Part shown: positions 8,859-17,511 of the stretch, piece by piece
Layout of the letters: each line of letters begins with the position of its first letter
Position numbering within the stretch: the stretch's first letter is position 1
Assembly: GCA_040390855.1 (NCBI GenBank)
Contig: JAZJXO010000028.1
Coordinates: 1 to 64,000, forward strand
Direction of reading: 5' to 3'
DNA from: Parvibaculum sp040390855
GTDB lineage: Bacteria > Pseudomonadota > Alphaproteobacteria > Parvibaculales > Parvibaculaceae
Length of the DNA stretch: 64,000 nt
Translations under genes and position numbers: made by a program
The notes under the pieces: generated by a model
What the model was told of the DNA's origin: nothing
The model's input: the letters and a program-made list of their open reading frames with translations, nothing else
Database searches by the model: none

Positions 8859-8953
8859 TGGCCATCATGCGTTGATGTTGTGCGCCCCGCGTTCTATCCT
8901 GCGCGAAACGGGCGCGAAACGCCCGACACCGACCGATTATAAGGAGCGCTCTC

Positions 8954-9838
8954 CTGAGCCCTAAATCCAAAGCCAGCAAAACCGCTGCAAAGCCGAAATC
9001 CGCTCCCGCCAAAGCTCCGGCAAAGAAGGCCCCCGCAAAGCCCAAAGCCAAAGCGGCACCTGCTCAGGCAAAAGCCCGGCCAGCGACGAAGACGTCGGCT
9101 CGAAAGCCCGGCGCAAAAAAACCTGCCGCCAAAGCCAAACCGGCTGCCAAAGCAACCGCGCCGAAAAAGTCTGCTGCTTCAAAGACGGCGGCACCTGTAA
9201 AAAAGACAGCGGCACCCGCAAAGAAGCCGGTTGCAGCGAAGAAGCCTGCGGCAAAGACGGCTGCCAAGCCCGTTGACAAACCGAAAGCCAAAGCGGCACC
9301 GAAAGCCAAAGCGGCTCCCAAAGCACCGGCCAAAAAGTCGGCGGCTAAACCCGCACCCAAGGCAAAAGCAAAGCCGAAAACCAAAGCGAAGGCAGTTCCC
9401 ACGACCATTGCAGCACCGCCCGCGCCGGAAGTGCCTGCAGCTGTTCTGACCCGCCAGAAGGCGGATGCCGAGGCCCATGCCGCGTCGGTCAGGCAGGTTC
9501 AGGCCATGCTCACCCTCATCACGACAAGCCTTGACGATGACAAGGCCGAAGACGTGGTGGCGATCAATCTCGCGGGCAAAACGCCGATGGCCGATTACAT
9601 GGTCGTGGCGACAGGCCGTTCAACACGGCATGTAAGCTCCATCGCCGACCATGTCATGCGCCGCCTCAAGGACGAGGGCTTCGGCCTTGCCCGTGTGGAG
9701 GGCATGACGCAGGGCGACTGGGTGCTGATCGACGCGGGCGACATCGTCGTCCATATCTTCCGCTCCGAAGTGCGCGAATTCTACCGCCTCGAAAAAATGT
9801 GGGCGGCTGACATTCCTGAAGACAGCGCCACCGCGTAA
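8954..9838 (+). CDS. rsfS: ribosomal silencing factor RsfS with a histone-H1-like basic N-terminal tail, probable CTG start
   Basis: The C-terminal about 110 residues (MLTLITTSLDDDKAEDVVAINLAGK ... GDIVVHIFRSEVREFYRLEKMW) are RsfS. RsfS binds uL14 and stops the ribosomal subunits from joining during starvation. The same frame is open upstream for 159 codons before the first GTG (9431). It encodes an almost pure Lys/Ala/Pro sequence (AAKPKSAPAKAPAKKAPAKP and similar) without one stop. There is no ATG, GTG or TTG in that stretch. CTG at 8954 lies 7 bases after a perfect AAGGAG (8941-8946), giving a 294-residue protein. If the CTG is not used, translation would have to begin at GTG 9431 or ATG 9506, without a comparable ribosome-binding site. 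Confidence 0.85.
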   Translation: MSPKSKASKTAAKPKSAPAKAPAKKAPAKPKAKAAPAQAKARPATKTSARKPGAKKPAAKAKPAAKATAPKKSAASKTAAPVKKTAAPAKKPVAAKKPAAKTAAKPVDKPKAKAAPKAKAAPKAPAKKSAAKPAPKAKAKPKTKAKAVPTTIAAPPAPEVPAAVLTRQKADAEAHAASVRQVQAMLTLITTSLDDDKAEDVVAINLAGKTPMADYMVVATGRSTRHVSSIADHVMRRLKDEGFGLARVEGMTQGDWVLIDAGDIVVHIFRSEVREFYRLEKMWAADIPEDSATA

Positions 9839-9842
9839 AGAC

Positions 9843-10325
9843 ATGCGGATAGGGATCTGCGCCATCGGACGGTTGCGGTCTGGGCCTGAAAAGACCCTGA
9901 TCGACGACTATCTCGCGCGCGGGGCCGCTGCCGGTCGGTCATTGAGTCTCACCGGCTTCAGACTCACCGAAGCGGAAGAAAAACGCAGCCTCACAGGTGA
10001 CGTGTTGAAAACCGCTGAAGCCGCCCTTCTGAAAGCCGCCATGCCGCGCGGCGCGCGCCTTGTCATGCTGGATGAGCGCGGACGTCTGGAAGGCAGCGTG
10101 AGTTTCGCAAACCGCATCGGCACATGGCGCGATGCAGGCACGCAAGACCTCACCTTCATCATCGGTGGTGCGGACGGGCTCGACGCAGATTTCCGCGATA
10201 GCGCCGATCATCTGATGGCTTTGGGTCCTATGACATGGCCGCATATGCTGGTCCGCGTGCTTCTGGCCGAACAGCTTTACCGCGCCGTCTCGATCCTTTC
10301 GGGCCATCCCTATCATCGCGTCTGA
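9843..10325 (+). CDS. rlmH: 23S rRNA (pseudouridine1915-N3)-methyltransferase
   Basis: This SPOUT-class methyltransferase modifies helix 69 of 23S rRNA on the assembled 70S ribosome. The 160-residue protein is of standard length. It carries the knotted SAM-binding region LDERGR, FIIGGADGL and the C-terminal LSLLAEQLYRA-like MLVRVLLAEQLYRAVSILSGHPYHRV. It starts 4 bases after the rsfS stop, the usual rsfS-rlmH pair. Confidence 0.96.
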   Translation: MRIGICAIGRLRSGPEKTLIDDYLARGAAAGRSLSLTGFRLTEAEEKRSLTGDVLKTAEAALLKAAMPRGARLVMLDERGRLEGSVSFANRIGTWRDAGTQDLTFIIGGADGLDADFRDSADHLMALGPMTWPHMLVRVLLAEQLYRAVSILSGHPYHRV

Positions 10326-10533
10326 GCCCGAAACAGCACATCTTCTCCTCATTGAATAATTTTCTTCGGGACTTTGCCGCTTTTGCGTCCCCTGATACAT
10401 CCTTTGCGGCGCGGACACATGGACAGGATTCGCGCCTTCGACTAATTTCATCACTTGGGCGGGGCGACACTGATTTTCCCAAGGGACAGTTCCGCATTTT
10501 TTGCTCGGTAAAGGGCAAGGACTACATTTAAGA

Positions 10534-12132
10534 ATGAGCGGTATGGTCGGCGTCAAACCCTTGGTCCTGGTTCTTCTGGACGGATGGGGCATCCGCGCGG
10601 AGCGGGAAGCAAATGCGCTCGCGCTGGCGCGTACGCCCGTCTATGACCGGCTGGCCGGAACCTATCCGCATACTATCTTGCAGGCTGCAGGCACCGCCGT
10701 GGGCCTCGGCCCCGACAAGCCCGGCAATGTGCAGGCGGGCTATATGACCATGGGAACAGGCGTGCCCGCCGAGCAGGACATCCTGCGCATCAACCGCGCC
10801 ATGCACGATGATAGCCCGCGCGGCCTTGTCCATAATCCGACTTTGCAAAAGCTCATTCAGCGCGTCAGGTCTCTGGGTGGCGCGGTGCATTTGATCGGCA
10901 TGGTCTCGCCCGGCGGCATTGCAGGCCACCAGAACCATCTGGCGGTACTCGCCGCACGCCTCAGCCATGAAGGACTACAGGTCTATATTCACGGCATTAT
11001 GGATGGGCTCGACGTCGCGCCCCAAAGCGGCATTGTCTGCCTGAGTGAGCTGATCGACGATGTCGCCGGTGCCGAACATGTACAACTGGCGAGCCTGACG
11101 GGCCGTGCGCTCACCATCGACGAGACGGCGGACGCCTCAAGCCTCAAGACCGCATGGAAAGCCATCTGCGAGGCCGTTGCACCGCGTGCGGACTATCTTT
11201 CGTCGCATCTTGACCAATGTTATAGCAAGGGCATCAACGACGACCGCATCCCTCCGGCCATCGCCCAGAAATACCGTGGCATCCGCCGCGACGATGCGGT
11301 CTTTTTCGTCAATCTGCGCCCCGACCTCGGCGCAAGGATGATGCAGGATCTGATCAACTCCGAAACCGGCGCGATCCTGTCCGGCATCGCCTCGCTGGTG
11401 CAGTTGGAAGGCACAGGTCTTGACCGGATCGAGCCGCTTTTTCCGCGCCTGACAAGCCCCGCGAGCTTCAGCGAGACACTGGCACGCGCCGGTGCCAGCC
11501 AGTTGCTGCTCACCGAAACCATGGCGGAAAAAAACCTCTCGGTTTTCTGGCGCGGCGGCATCAATCGTATTTTCGACAACGAGACTCTGGCGCTGGCCGA
11601 AACGCCGGTGACGAAACTCGAAAAGCGCCCCGATCTGAGCGCCGCTGACCTCACGGCTGAAGCGATGAACACGATCAAAGCAGGCGACCGCGATTTTCTC
11701 CTTATCAATTTTGCCAATGTCGGCCTCATCGGTCGCACCGGCAATTTGCGTGCAACGATAGAAGCCGCCGAAGCTATCGACAAATATCTCGGCAAGATTG
11801 CCGCGCAAGTTGAAAAGCGCGGCCTGACCATGGCGATCACCAGTGCTTACGGGCGCGGCGAGATGATGATCGACCCAGACAGCGGGAAAGTCTGGCGCGG
11901 CCCCACCGCATCGAACATGCCCTTCACACTAGTCGGGCCCGGCCTCAACAATGCCCCGCGCGACAGCCTGCGCTTTGGCACATTGGCCGATGTTGCACCG
12001 ACGCTGCTCTCCCTGATGGGCATTACAACACCGGACAGCATGACGGGCGGATCGCTTCTCACCGGCGATAACGCACCCCCGCGCGCGACATCCGACATCC
12101 CCGGCATCAGTGTGAATAGTGTTCCGGCCTGA
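10534..12132 (+). CDS. GpmI-like protein, predicted inactive phosphoglycerate mutase (pseudoenzyme)
   Basis: The 532 residues align along their whole length with 2,3-bisphosphoglycerate-independent phosphoglycerate mutase (LVLVLLDGWG, NFAN-GxTG, DVAPTLLSLMGI..MTG), and the gene sits where gpmI belongs in alphaproteobacteria. Yet the active site is gone. The phosphoserine motif GNSEVGH reads GNVQAGY (Val66 for Ser). GGVHSH reads GGIAGH, DGRD reads DGLD, and the AMDRDxRWDR stretch is replaced by TIDETADAS. FRxDRAR reads LRPDLGAR, DMVGHTG reads GLIGRTG, TADHGN reads TSAYGR, and HTAHT reads WRGPT. Only Asp16 of the metal ligands remains. The frame is intact, so the fold seems selected for another role. 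Start: ATG at 10534; ribosome-binding site weak. Confidence 0.88.
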   Translation: MSGMVGVKPLVLVLLDGWGIRAEREANALALARTPVYDRLAGTYPHTILQAAGTAVGLGPDKPGNVQAGYMTMGTGVPAEQDILRINRAMHDDSPRGLVHNPTLQKLIQRVRSLGGAVHLIGMVSPGGIAGHQNHLAVLAARLSHEGLQVYIHGIMDGLDVAPQSGIVCLSELIDDVAGAEHVQLASLTGRALTIDETADASSLKTAWKAICEAVAPRADYLSSHLDQCYSKGINDDRIPPAIAQKYRGIRRDDAVFFVNLRPDLGARMMQDLINSETGAILSGIASLVQLEGTGLDRIEPLFPRLTSPASFSETLARAGASQLLLTETMAEKNLSVFWRGGINRIFDNETLALAETPVTKLEKRPDLSAADLTAEAMNTIKAGDRDFLLINFANVGLIGRTGNLRATIEAAEAIDKYLGKIAAQVEKRGLTMAITSAYGRGEMMIDPDSGKVWRGPTASNMPFTLVGPGLNNAPRDSLRFGTLADVAPTLLSLMGITTPDSMTGGSLLTGDNAPPRATSDIPGISVNSVPA

Positions 12133-13456
12133 TCCGCTTAAAAGCCTTCGCCCTCTGGCCTGCGCCCTTATTCTGCTTGGCCCCCTTCAGGCGCGCGCCG
12201 AGGTCACGGACCCGTCCAAACTCGAAAGTCTGAAACAGGACGTTGATAAAAGCCTTGAGCGCAAAAAAGCGCTGGAGCAGAAGGCAAACAAGGCTGCTGA
12301 AGATGTTGCCGCCACCCGCGCCAAACTGATTTCAACCGCCGCCAAAGTGCAAAAGAGCGAGGCCGAAGTCTCGGCCTCCGAAGCCCGTCTCAATGAATTA
12401 AAGACAAGCGAGGCCGATCTTCTTGTCCGTCTCGAAGCCCGCCGCGCCCGCCTGTCATCGCTTTTAGGCGCATTGGCCCGTCTAGACCGCAATCCACCAC
12501 CCGCCCTTGCCGCCAAGCCCGATGATGCACTGGGCGCTGTCCGCGGCGCGATCCTGCTAGGCGCTGCTGTGCCCGAACTCAAAGCGGAAGCCGACGCCTT
12601 GCAGGCAAAACTCGTCGAGCTTCAGTCTCTGCGGGTTGCCATTATGGCCGAGCGGACAACTTTAAGTCAGGCCACCGCCTCACTCGGACGCGACCGCGCT
12701 GCTCTCGAAACCATCCTCAACACCAAGCTCGCCGCCCAGAAAAAACTGGCCGCTGACGCCTCGTCCGCCGAAGCCCGCGCCAAGGCGCTGGCCCAGCAGG
12801 CAACCGACCTGAACGACCTGATCGCGAAGCTCGAAAACAAAGCGCAGAACCGCTTGCCCCAGAGCCGTCCCGATCCGGCGTCGGTCAAGCCCGCGCCGCC
12901 GCTTGAAACCGTCGAACAACCTTCCGGCCACCCGGTCGAACTCGCCCTTCTTTCGCCGCCATCCGAGCCTGTACCTGACGCCATGCCTTCCTCGCGGCTC
13001 TTTTCCCAGTCGCACGGTCTGATCCGGCTCCCCGCCACCGGACTTCTGCTCAGCGGTTTCGGCAGCCGGACCGCTGAAGGCACGCGCTCGGAAGGCATGA
13101 CCATCGCGACGCGACCCGGCGCACAGGTCATCGCCCCTTTTGACGGCAAAGTCGCCTATGCCGGTCCGTTCCGGCGTTATGGGCAACTTTTGATCCTGTC
13201 GGTGGGCGAGGGCTACCATGTACTACTGGCTGGTATGGACCAAATCGACGCGACCGTCGGCCAATCAGTGCTGGCGGGCGAGCCTTTGGGGCGGATGGGA
13301 AGCACTTTTTCATCTTCATCTGATGAAATATCGGAAAGCCCGCAGAAAACCGCGACAGACGGAAGACCCTCCCTCTATATTGAATTTCGCAAAAACAGCG
13401 ACCCGATCGACCCCCGACCGTGGTTAAAGATGAGTGACACAAAGGCGCGTGGATAA
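12119..13456 (+). CDS. envC: murein hydrolase activator, EnvC-like
   Basis: This periplasmic protein is predicted to switch on cell-wall amidases at the division site. The 445 residues begin with a signal peptide (LRPLACALILLGPLQARA). A long coiled coil follows (about 30-245; many KALEQKANKAAEDVAATRAKL-type heptads), then a Pro-rich linker and a C-terminal LytM domain (FGSRTAEGT...IAPFDGKVAYAG...LYIEFRK). The zinc ligands of active M23 peptidases are absent (SEGMTIATRPG instead of HxGxD; YHVLLAGMD instead of HxH), as in E. coli EnvC. The GTG start at 12119 overlaps the preceding gene by 14 bases. The stop abuts ctpA directly. Confidence 0.88.
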   Translation: MFRPDPLKSLRPLACALILLGPLQARAEVTDPSKLESLKQDVDKSLERKKALEQKANKAAEDVAATRAKLISTAAKVQKSEAEVSASEARLNELKTSEADLLVRLEARRARLSSLLGALARLDRNPPPALAAKPDDALGAVRGAILLGAAVPELKAEADALQAKLVELQSLRVAIMAERTTLSQATASLGRDRAALETILNTKLAAQKKLAADASSAEARAKALAQQATDLNDLIAKLENKAQNRLPQSRPDPASVKPAPPLETVEQPSGHPVELALLSPPSEPVPDAMPSSRLFSQSHGLIRLPATGLLLSGFGSRTAEGTRSEGMTIATRPGAQVIAPFDGKVAYAGPFRRYGQLLILSVGEGYHVLLAGMDQIDATVGQSVLAGEPLGRMGSTFSSSSDEISESPQKTATDGRPSLYIEFRKNSDPIDPRPWLKMSDTKARG

Positions 13457-14785
13457 ATGAACAAGTCAGTGCTTGCCGGTTTTGCCCTCGGAACCGTGAT
13501 TTCGGCCTTTGCCGTTTTCGCCTTCCAGTCAGGCAGTTTGGACACCACCGCCAGAGCCGCAGAAAGCGAAACCTACCGTCAGCTTGATTTGTTCAGCGAC
13601 GTCTTTGAAAAAGTCCGCGCCGACTATGTCGAGCCGACGGATGACAGCAAACTCGTCGAAAACGCCATCAACGGAATGCTGACCTCACTTGATCCTCACT
13701 CAAGCTACATGAATCCCAAAAACTTCCGCGACATGCAGGTGCAGACGCGCGGCGAGTTCGGAGGCCTCGGCATTGAAGTCACGATGGAAAACGGGGTCGT
13801 GAAAGTCGTGACACCGATTGATGACACGCCCGCCAGCCGCGCCGGTCTTCGTCCCAATGATTACATCACGCATATTGATGACAAGCAGATCCTCGGTATG
13901 ACCCTGTCGGACGCCGTGGACCGGATGCGCGGGCCGGTTGACACACCGATCAAGCTAACCGTTGTGCGCAAGGGCGTCGATGAGCCTTTCGACGTCAAAC
14001 TCAATCGCGCCATCATCACAATCAAGTCGGTAAAATATCACCGCGAGGGTGACATCGGCTATATGCGCATCACGTCGTTCAATGAACAGACTGGCGATCT
14101 TCTCGAAGAGGCGATCAACACGCTGCAAAAGCAGATCGGCGCGACAAAAATCAAAGGCTATATCCTTGACTTGCGCAACAACCCTGGCGGTCTGCTCGAT
14201 CAGGCAATCAGCGTCAGCGGCGACTTCATCGAAGATGGTGAAATTGTCTCCACACGCGGTCGCCATGCCGATGACACGATGCGCTACAATGCACGCGGCG
14301 GCGATCTCACCAGAGGCAAGCCCGTCATCGTTCTCGTGAACGGCGGCTCGGCCTCTGCGTCCGAAATCGTTGCCGGTGCGTTGCAGGATCATCGCCGCGC
14401 CGTCATTCTCGGCACGCGCTCCTTCGGCAAAGGCTCCGTCCAGACGATTATTCCTCTGGGTACGGACGGTGCTCTACGTCTCACCACAGCGCGTTATTAC
14501 ACACCGTCCGGTCATTCCATCCAGGCCAAAGGCATCGAGCCCGACATTCTCGTCGAGATGACGGACCCGACGTCGAAGACGAAAAAGAAAATGCAGATCA
14601 CCGGCGAAGCGGAATTACCGGGCCATCTGGCCGCCGAGGAAGGCGCGTCTGAAGTCGCAGGCTCCGACAGTTTCGTGCCGACCGACAAGAAAGACGACAA
14701 GCAGCTTCTTTATGCAATCGACCTTCTGAACGGTGTCAAAAAGAACGCTGCGTTCAAAGCCGCTGCCGCAACAGGCGCCAACTGA
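13457..14785 (+). CDS. ctpA: carboxy-terminal processing peptidase, S41 family
   Basis: This is a periplasmic serine-lysine protease that trims C-termini of envelope proteins, including murein hydrolases in other species. The 442-residue protein has an N-terminal signal anchor (VLAGFALGTVISAFAVFAF), an S41 N-terminal helical part, a PDZ domain (about 95-180, RGEFGGLGIEV...GLRPNDYITHIDD), and a catalytic domain. That domain carries the nucleophile motif NGGSASASEIVAGAL and the general-base lysine in RSFGKGSVQT. It starts at the base after the envC stop, so the two are cotranslated; the envC-ctpA pairing is typical of alphaproteobacteria. Confidence 0.95.
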   Translation: MNKSVLAGFALGTVISAFAVFAFQSGSLDTTARAAESETYRQLDLFSDVFEKVRADYVEPTDDSKLVENAINGMLTSLDPHSSYMNPKNFRDMQVQTRGEFGGLGIEVTMENGVVKVVTPIDDTPASRAGLRPNDYITHIDDKQILGMTLSDAVDRMRGPVDTPIKLTVVRKGVDEPFDVKLNRAIITIKSVKYHREGDIGYMRITSFNEQTGDLLEEAINTLQKQIGATKIKGYILDLRNNPGGLLDQAISVSGDFIEDGEIVSTRGRHADDTMRYNARGGDLTRGKPVIVLVNGGSASASEIVAGALQDHRRAVILGTRSFGKGSVQTIIPLGTDGALRLTTARYYTPSGHSIQAKGIEPDILVEMTDPTSKTKKKMQITGEAELPGHLAAEEGASEVAGSDSFVPTDKKDDKQLLYAIDLLNGVKKNAAFKAAAATGAN

Positions 14786-14819
14786 TCAACAGGACGGGCA
14801 AGAGCGGGCAGGCACGGGT

Positions 14820-16121
14820 ATGCCGATCAGGATGCTGAATGACAAAGGGGCAAGACGGCGGTCACCAAGCATATTGGTGCTCGCGGCTTCGATCATCGCG
14901 CTTATCTATGGCGGCGTCCTCCTCTGGCTCGCCCTGACCGATGGACGTTTTGCCGGCAAACCCATTGTCGCGATTGCGCTTGCGCCCGAGGTGGTGGCCG
15001 AAATCCCGAAAACGGAACCGCCGAAACAGCCTGATGCTGAGGCAGCGGACAAACTTCTGCGCGACAGTACGGAAACGGCCGCAGCTGAAAAATCCGCCGA
15101 GAGCGATACGCCGGGCGCAACACCTCTGTCACCCGACACATCCTCATTAAGCCCCGAAGAACTGACGCTGCTTGATGCCGCCAAAAGCATCAAGGATAGC
15201 GGCAGCAATGACGATGCAGAAGACAGCGCCGACGGCGTGAAAATCGTCGGGGCCGAAACCGTTGACGGCAAACAGACGGACAAGGGCAATACGAGCACCC
15301 CGCCGCCTGCCAAAGCCATACCGCTCGCGCCCGTGCCTGATCCCGCCCTTGTCGCCAAATCGGCGCAAGGCCCGCTTCCTGTCATCGCAAAAGACGGACG
15401 GAAGGCCTATCAGATCTACGCACGACCACCGCCTGCCGATCTCGGCGGCAAACCGCGCATCGCACTGGTCGTCTCCGGGCTTGGCATTTCTGAAAGCGCC
15501 ACCGAACATGCGATCAAGGTGCTACCAGCCGAAGTGACGCTCTCGTTTGCACCCTATGGCAGCAATCTGCAAAAATGGATCAAGAGTGCACGCGATGCGG
15601 GCCATGAAGTGCTGCTCGAATTGCCGATGGAGCCTTTCGGCTTTCCGCAAAATGATCCGGGCCCCTACACGCTGCTCACAAGCCTTTCAGCCGCTGACAA
15701 TGTCGCCCGTCTCGAATGGCTACTCTCACGCTTTTCAGGCTATGCGGGAGTGATGAACTATCAGGGTGCCCGCTTCACATCGACGCCGTCAGCTTTGTCG
15801 CCGGTGCTCTCCGCCATCAAATCGCGCGGCCTTATGTATATCGACAATGGCGCGTCAAACCGCAGCCTCGCACCCAAAATCGCCGGCGAAATAGCTCTTC
15901 CCGCCGCTGCAGCCAACCGCAATATCGACCCCGTGCAAAGCGTGGATGTGATTTCCGACAGCTTTGCGAGCCTTGAGACGAGCGCCAAAGCCGATGACAT
16001 CGCCATCGGCGTCGCCTCCGGCTTTCCTGTCACAGTTGACGCAGTGGCCGAATGGGCCCAAACCCTGCGTGACAAAGGCTTTGTATTGGTCCCTGTGAGT
16101 TCCGCTGCCCGCACATTCTGA
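14820..16121 (+). CDS. divergent polysaccharide deacetylase family protein (YibQ/DUF610-like)
   Basis: From the ATG at 14820 the protein is 433 residues. It has one membrane helix (ILVLAASIIALIYGGVLLWLAL), a long acidic and Pro/Ala-rich linker (about 40-190), and a C-terminal deacetylase-fold domain (RIALVVSGLGIS ... LLELPMEPFGFPQNDPGP ... GVMNYQGARF ... GLMYIDNGAS). In the YibQ family as I recall it, metal-binding sites fall in IDDLG and NHMG; here they read VSGLG and NYQG, so the enzyme may be inactive. I believe alphaproteobacterial members share these changes. The frame is open to a GTG at 14733 inside ctpA, so a longer form is possible. Position after envC-ctpA suggests a part in septal wall remodelling. 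Confidence 0.82.
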   Translation: MPIRMLNDKGARRRSPSILVLAASIIALIYGGVLLWLALTDGRFAGKPIVAIALAPEVVAEIPKTEPPKQPDAEAADKLLRDSTETAAAEKSAESDTPGATPLSPDTSSLSPEELTLLDAAKSIKDSGSNDDAEDSADGVKIVGAETVDGKQTDKGNTSTPPPAKAIPLAPVPDPALVAKSAQGPLPVIAKDGRKAYQIYARPPPADLGGKPRIALVVSGLGISESATEHAIKVLPAEVTLSFAPYGSNLQKWIKSARDAGHEVLLELPMEPFGFPQNDPGPYTLLTSLSAADNVARLEWLLSRFSGYAGVMNYQGARFTSTPSALSPVLSAIKSRGLMYIDNGASNRSLAPKIAGEIALPAAAANRNIDPVQSVDVISDSFASLETSAKADDIAIGVASGFPVTVDAVAEWAQTLRDKGFVLVPVSSAARTF

Positions 16122-16133
16122 TGGATTGCATCC

Positions 16134-16649
16134 ATGTCCTCCCCCAAGACCCCCGTCGATCCCCTGAGCCTGCCCTATCGCCCCTGCGTCGGCGTGGCTC
16201 TCTTCAACAAGGACGGGCTCGTCTTTGTCGGCAACCGCATCCAGCTTTTCGATGTGGGCCCAAATACATGGCAGATGCCGCAGGGCGGTATTGATAAGGG
16301 CGAAGAACCCTCCATCGCTGCCTTCCGCGAATTGCAGGAAGAGACAGGCGTGAAGCCCGAACATGCCGAGATCATCGGCGAGGTCAGCGACTGGCTCACC
16401 TATGACCTTCCCGCTGATCTGGTCGGCAAAGCGCTCAAAGGCAAATATCGCGGCCAGAAGCAACGCTGGTTTGCCATGCGGTTCACCGGTGAAGACAATG
16501 ACATCGACCTCACCGCTGACGCGCATCAGGAGTTCACCGACTGGCGCTGGGTGCCCCTACCCGAAATCGTCACCCTCATCGTCCCCTTTAAACGCGCCAT
16601 TTATGAACGTATTGTGACAGACTTCGCAGCCCTTGCCCGCCCTGCCTGA
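16134..16649 (+). CDS. rppH: RNA pyrophosphohydrolase
   Basis: It removes pyrophosphate from mRNA 5' ends and starts 5'-dependent decay (also acts on dinucleoside polyphosphates). The 171-residue protein has the family start PYRPCVGVALFN, the QMPQGGIDKGEEP segment and a complete Nudix box (G-x5-E-x7-REL-x-EE-x-GV). KSNKQRW-like GQKQRWFAMRFTG follows. It begins 12 bases after the YibQ-like gene and closes this run of genes. Confidence 0.94.
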   Translation: MSSPKTPVDPLSLPYRPCVGVALFNKDGLVFVGNRIQLFDVGPNTWQMPQGGIDKGEEPSIAAFRELQEETGVKPEHAEIIGEVSDWLTYDLPADLVGKALKGKYRGQKQRWFAMRFTGEDNDIDLTADAHQEFTDWRWVPLPEIVTLIVPFKRAIYERIVTDFAALARPA

Positions 16650-16840
16650 TTTTTTTATTCTCGTTCGCTTTTGCTCTATTCAGTTTTCGTTCAGATCGCA
16701 ACGCTCAATATGCTCTCCACGGATCAAATCCTGTCGTTTGCTCCTCCAGGGCTCCTGATAAGACTCAACAGTGAAATGTGCATTTGACCAATAAATGAGC
16801 CGGAGTAAGCTCCCTCTATGGGCAAAGTAACGACACTTGC

Positions 16841-17509
16841 ATGAACATTCTTCTTGCCGACGATCACCCGCTGTTCACCGACGCGATTGAGCGCCAGCTC
16901 GTGGCTGCCTATCCCGATGCCAAAGTTCACGCGGTCGACAACCTGCCTTCCGCCACAGCAAAGCTCGGCGACGGCACGGATTTCGACCTCGCCGTGCTCG
17001 ACTGGGATATGCCGGGCATGGACGGCGCACCAAGCATCGAAGCATTGCGCCAATCTTATCCCGACATCAAATTCGTCATTCTTTCGGGCCGCATTGATGA
17101 TGCGACGGTGCATGAAATTCTGGCGCTCGGTGTCAAAGGCTTCATTCCGAAATCGTCGCCGGGCAACACAATCGTCGCGGCCCTTGCTGTCGTCCTGAGC
17201 GGCGGCACCTATATCCCCGTCGAGACCGCGCTCTCACAAGGCCGCACGCCCGTAGACAAACTCGGCGCACGCCATGTCGGCACGCAATCGCTTGCCAAAG
17301 CACTCACCGACCGCGAGATCGAGATTCTGAAACTGCTGGCAGCCGGTGGCTCGAACAAGGAAATCGCGCGTCAGCTCGGCGTACAGGAAATCACGATCAA
17401 GATGCACGCCAGCCGCATCTTCGCAAAACTGCGTGTACGCAACCGCGTGCAGGCAGTGAGCTATGCGCTCAAGGCGGGGCTTCTCACCGAAGAACATCTC
17501 TCGTCCTGA
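16841..17509 (+). CDS. LuxR/NarL-type response regulator
   Basis: The 222 residues comprise a receiver domain (about 1-120) with acidic pocket ADDHP, phospho-acceptor Asp54 (LDWDMPGMDG), the conserved LSG and the Lys in FIPKSS. A LuxR helix-turn-helix follows (about 150-212; LTDREIEILKLLAAGGSNKEIARQLGVQ). It is a complete, probably functional regulator. About 190 bases upstream are free for its promoter. Its stop is 2 bases from the stop of the histidine kinase on the other strand, so the two are convergent yet likely partners. Targets unknown. Confidence 0.9.
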   Translation: MNILLADDHPLFTDAIERQLVAAYPDAKVHAVDNLPSATAKLGDGTDFDLAVLDWDMPGMDGAPSIEALRQSYPDIKFVILSGRIDDATVHEILALGVKGFIPKSSPGNTIVAALAVVLSGGTYIPVETALSQGRTPVDKLGARHVGTQSLAKALTDREIEILKLLAAGGSNKEIARQLGVQEITIKMHASRIFAKLRVRNRVQAVSYALKAGLLTEEHLSS

Positions 17510-17511
17510 AG

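Noticed and set aside
9064..9408. Gly/Ala/Phe-rich frame on the minus strand that looks like a membrane protein
   Set aside because: It is the complement of the Lys/Ala/Pro tail (AAG/AAA reads as Phe/Leu), with no ribosome-binding site.
8961..9430. DNA-level repeat array or CRISPR-like structure
   Set aside because: The repetition comes from Lys/Ala/Pro codons of the RsfS tail; units vary in length and sequence, and no spacers exist.
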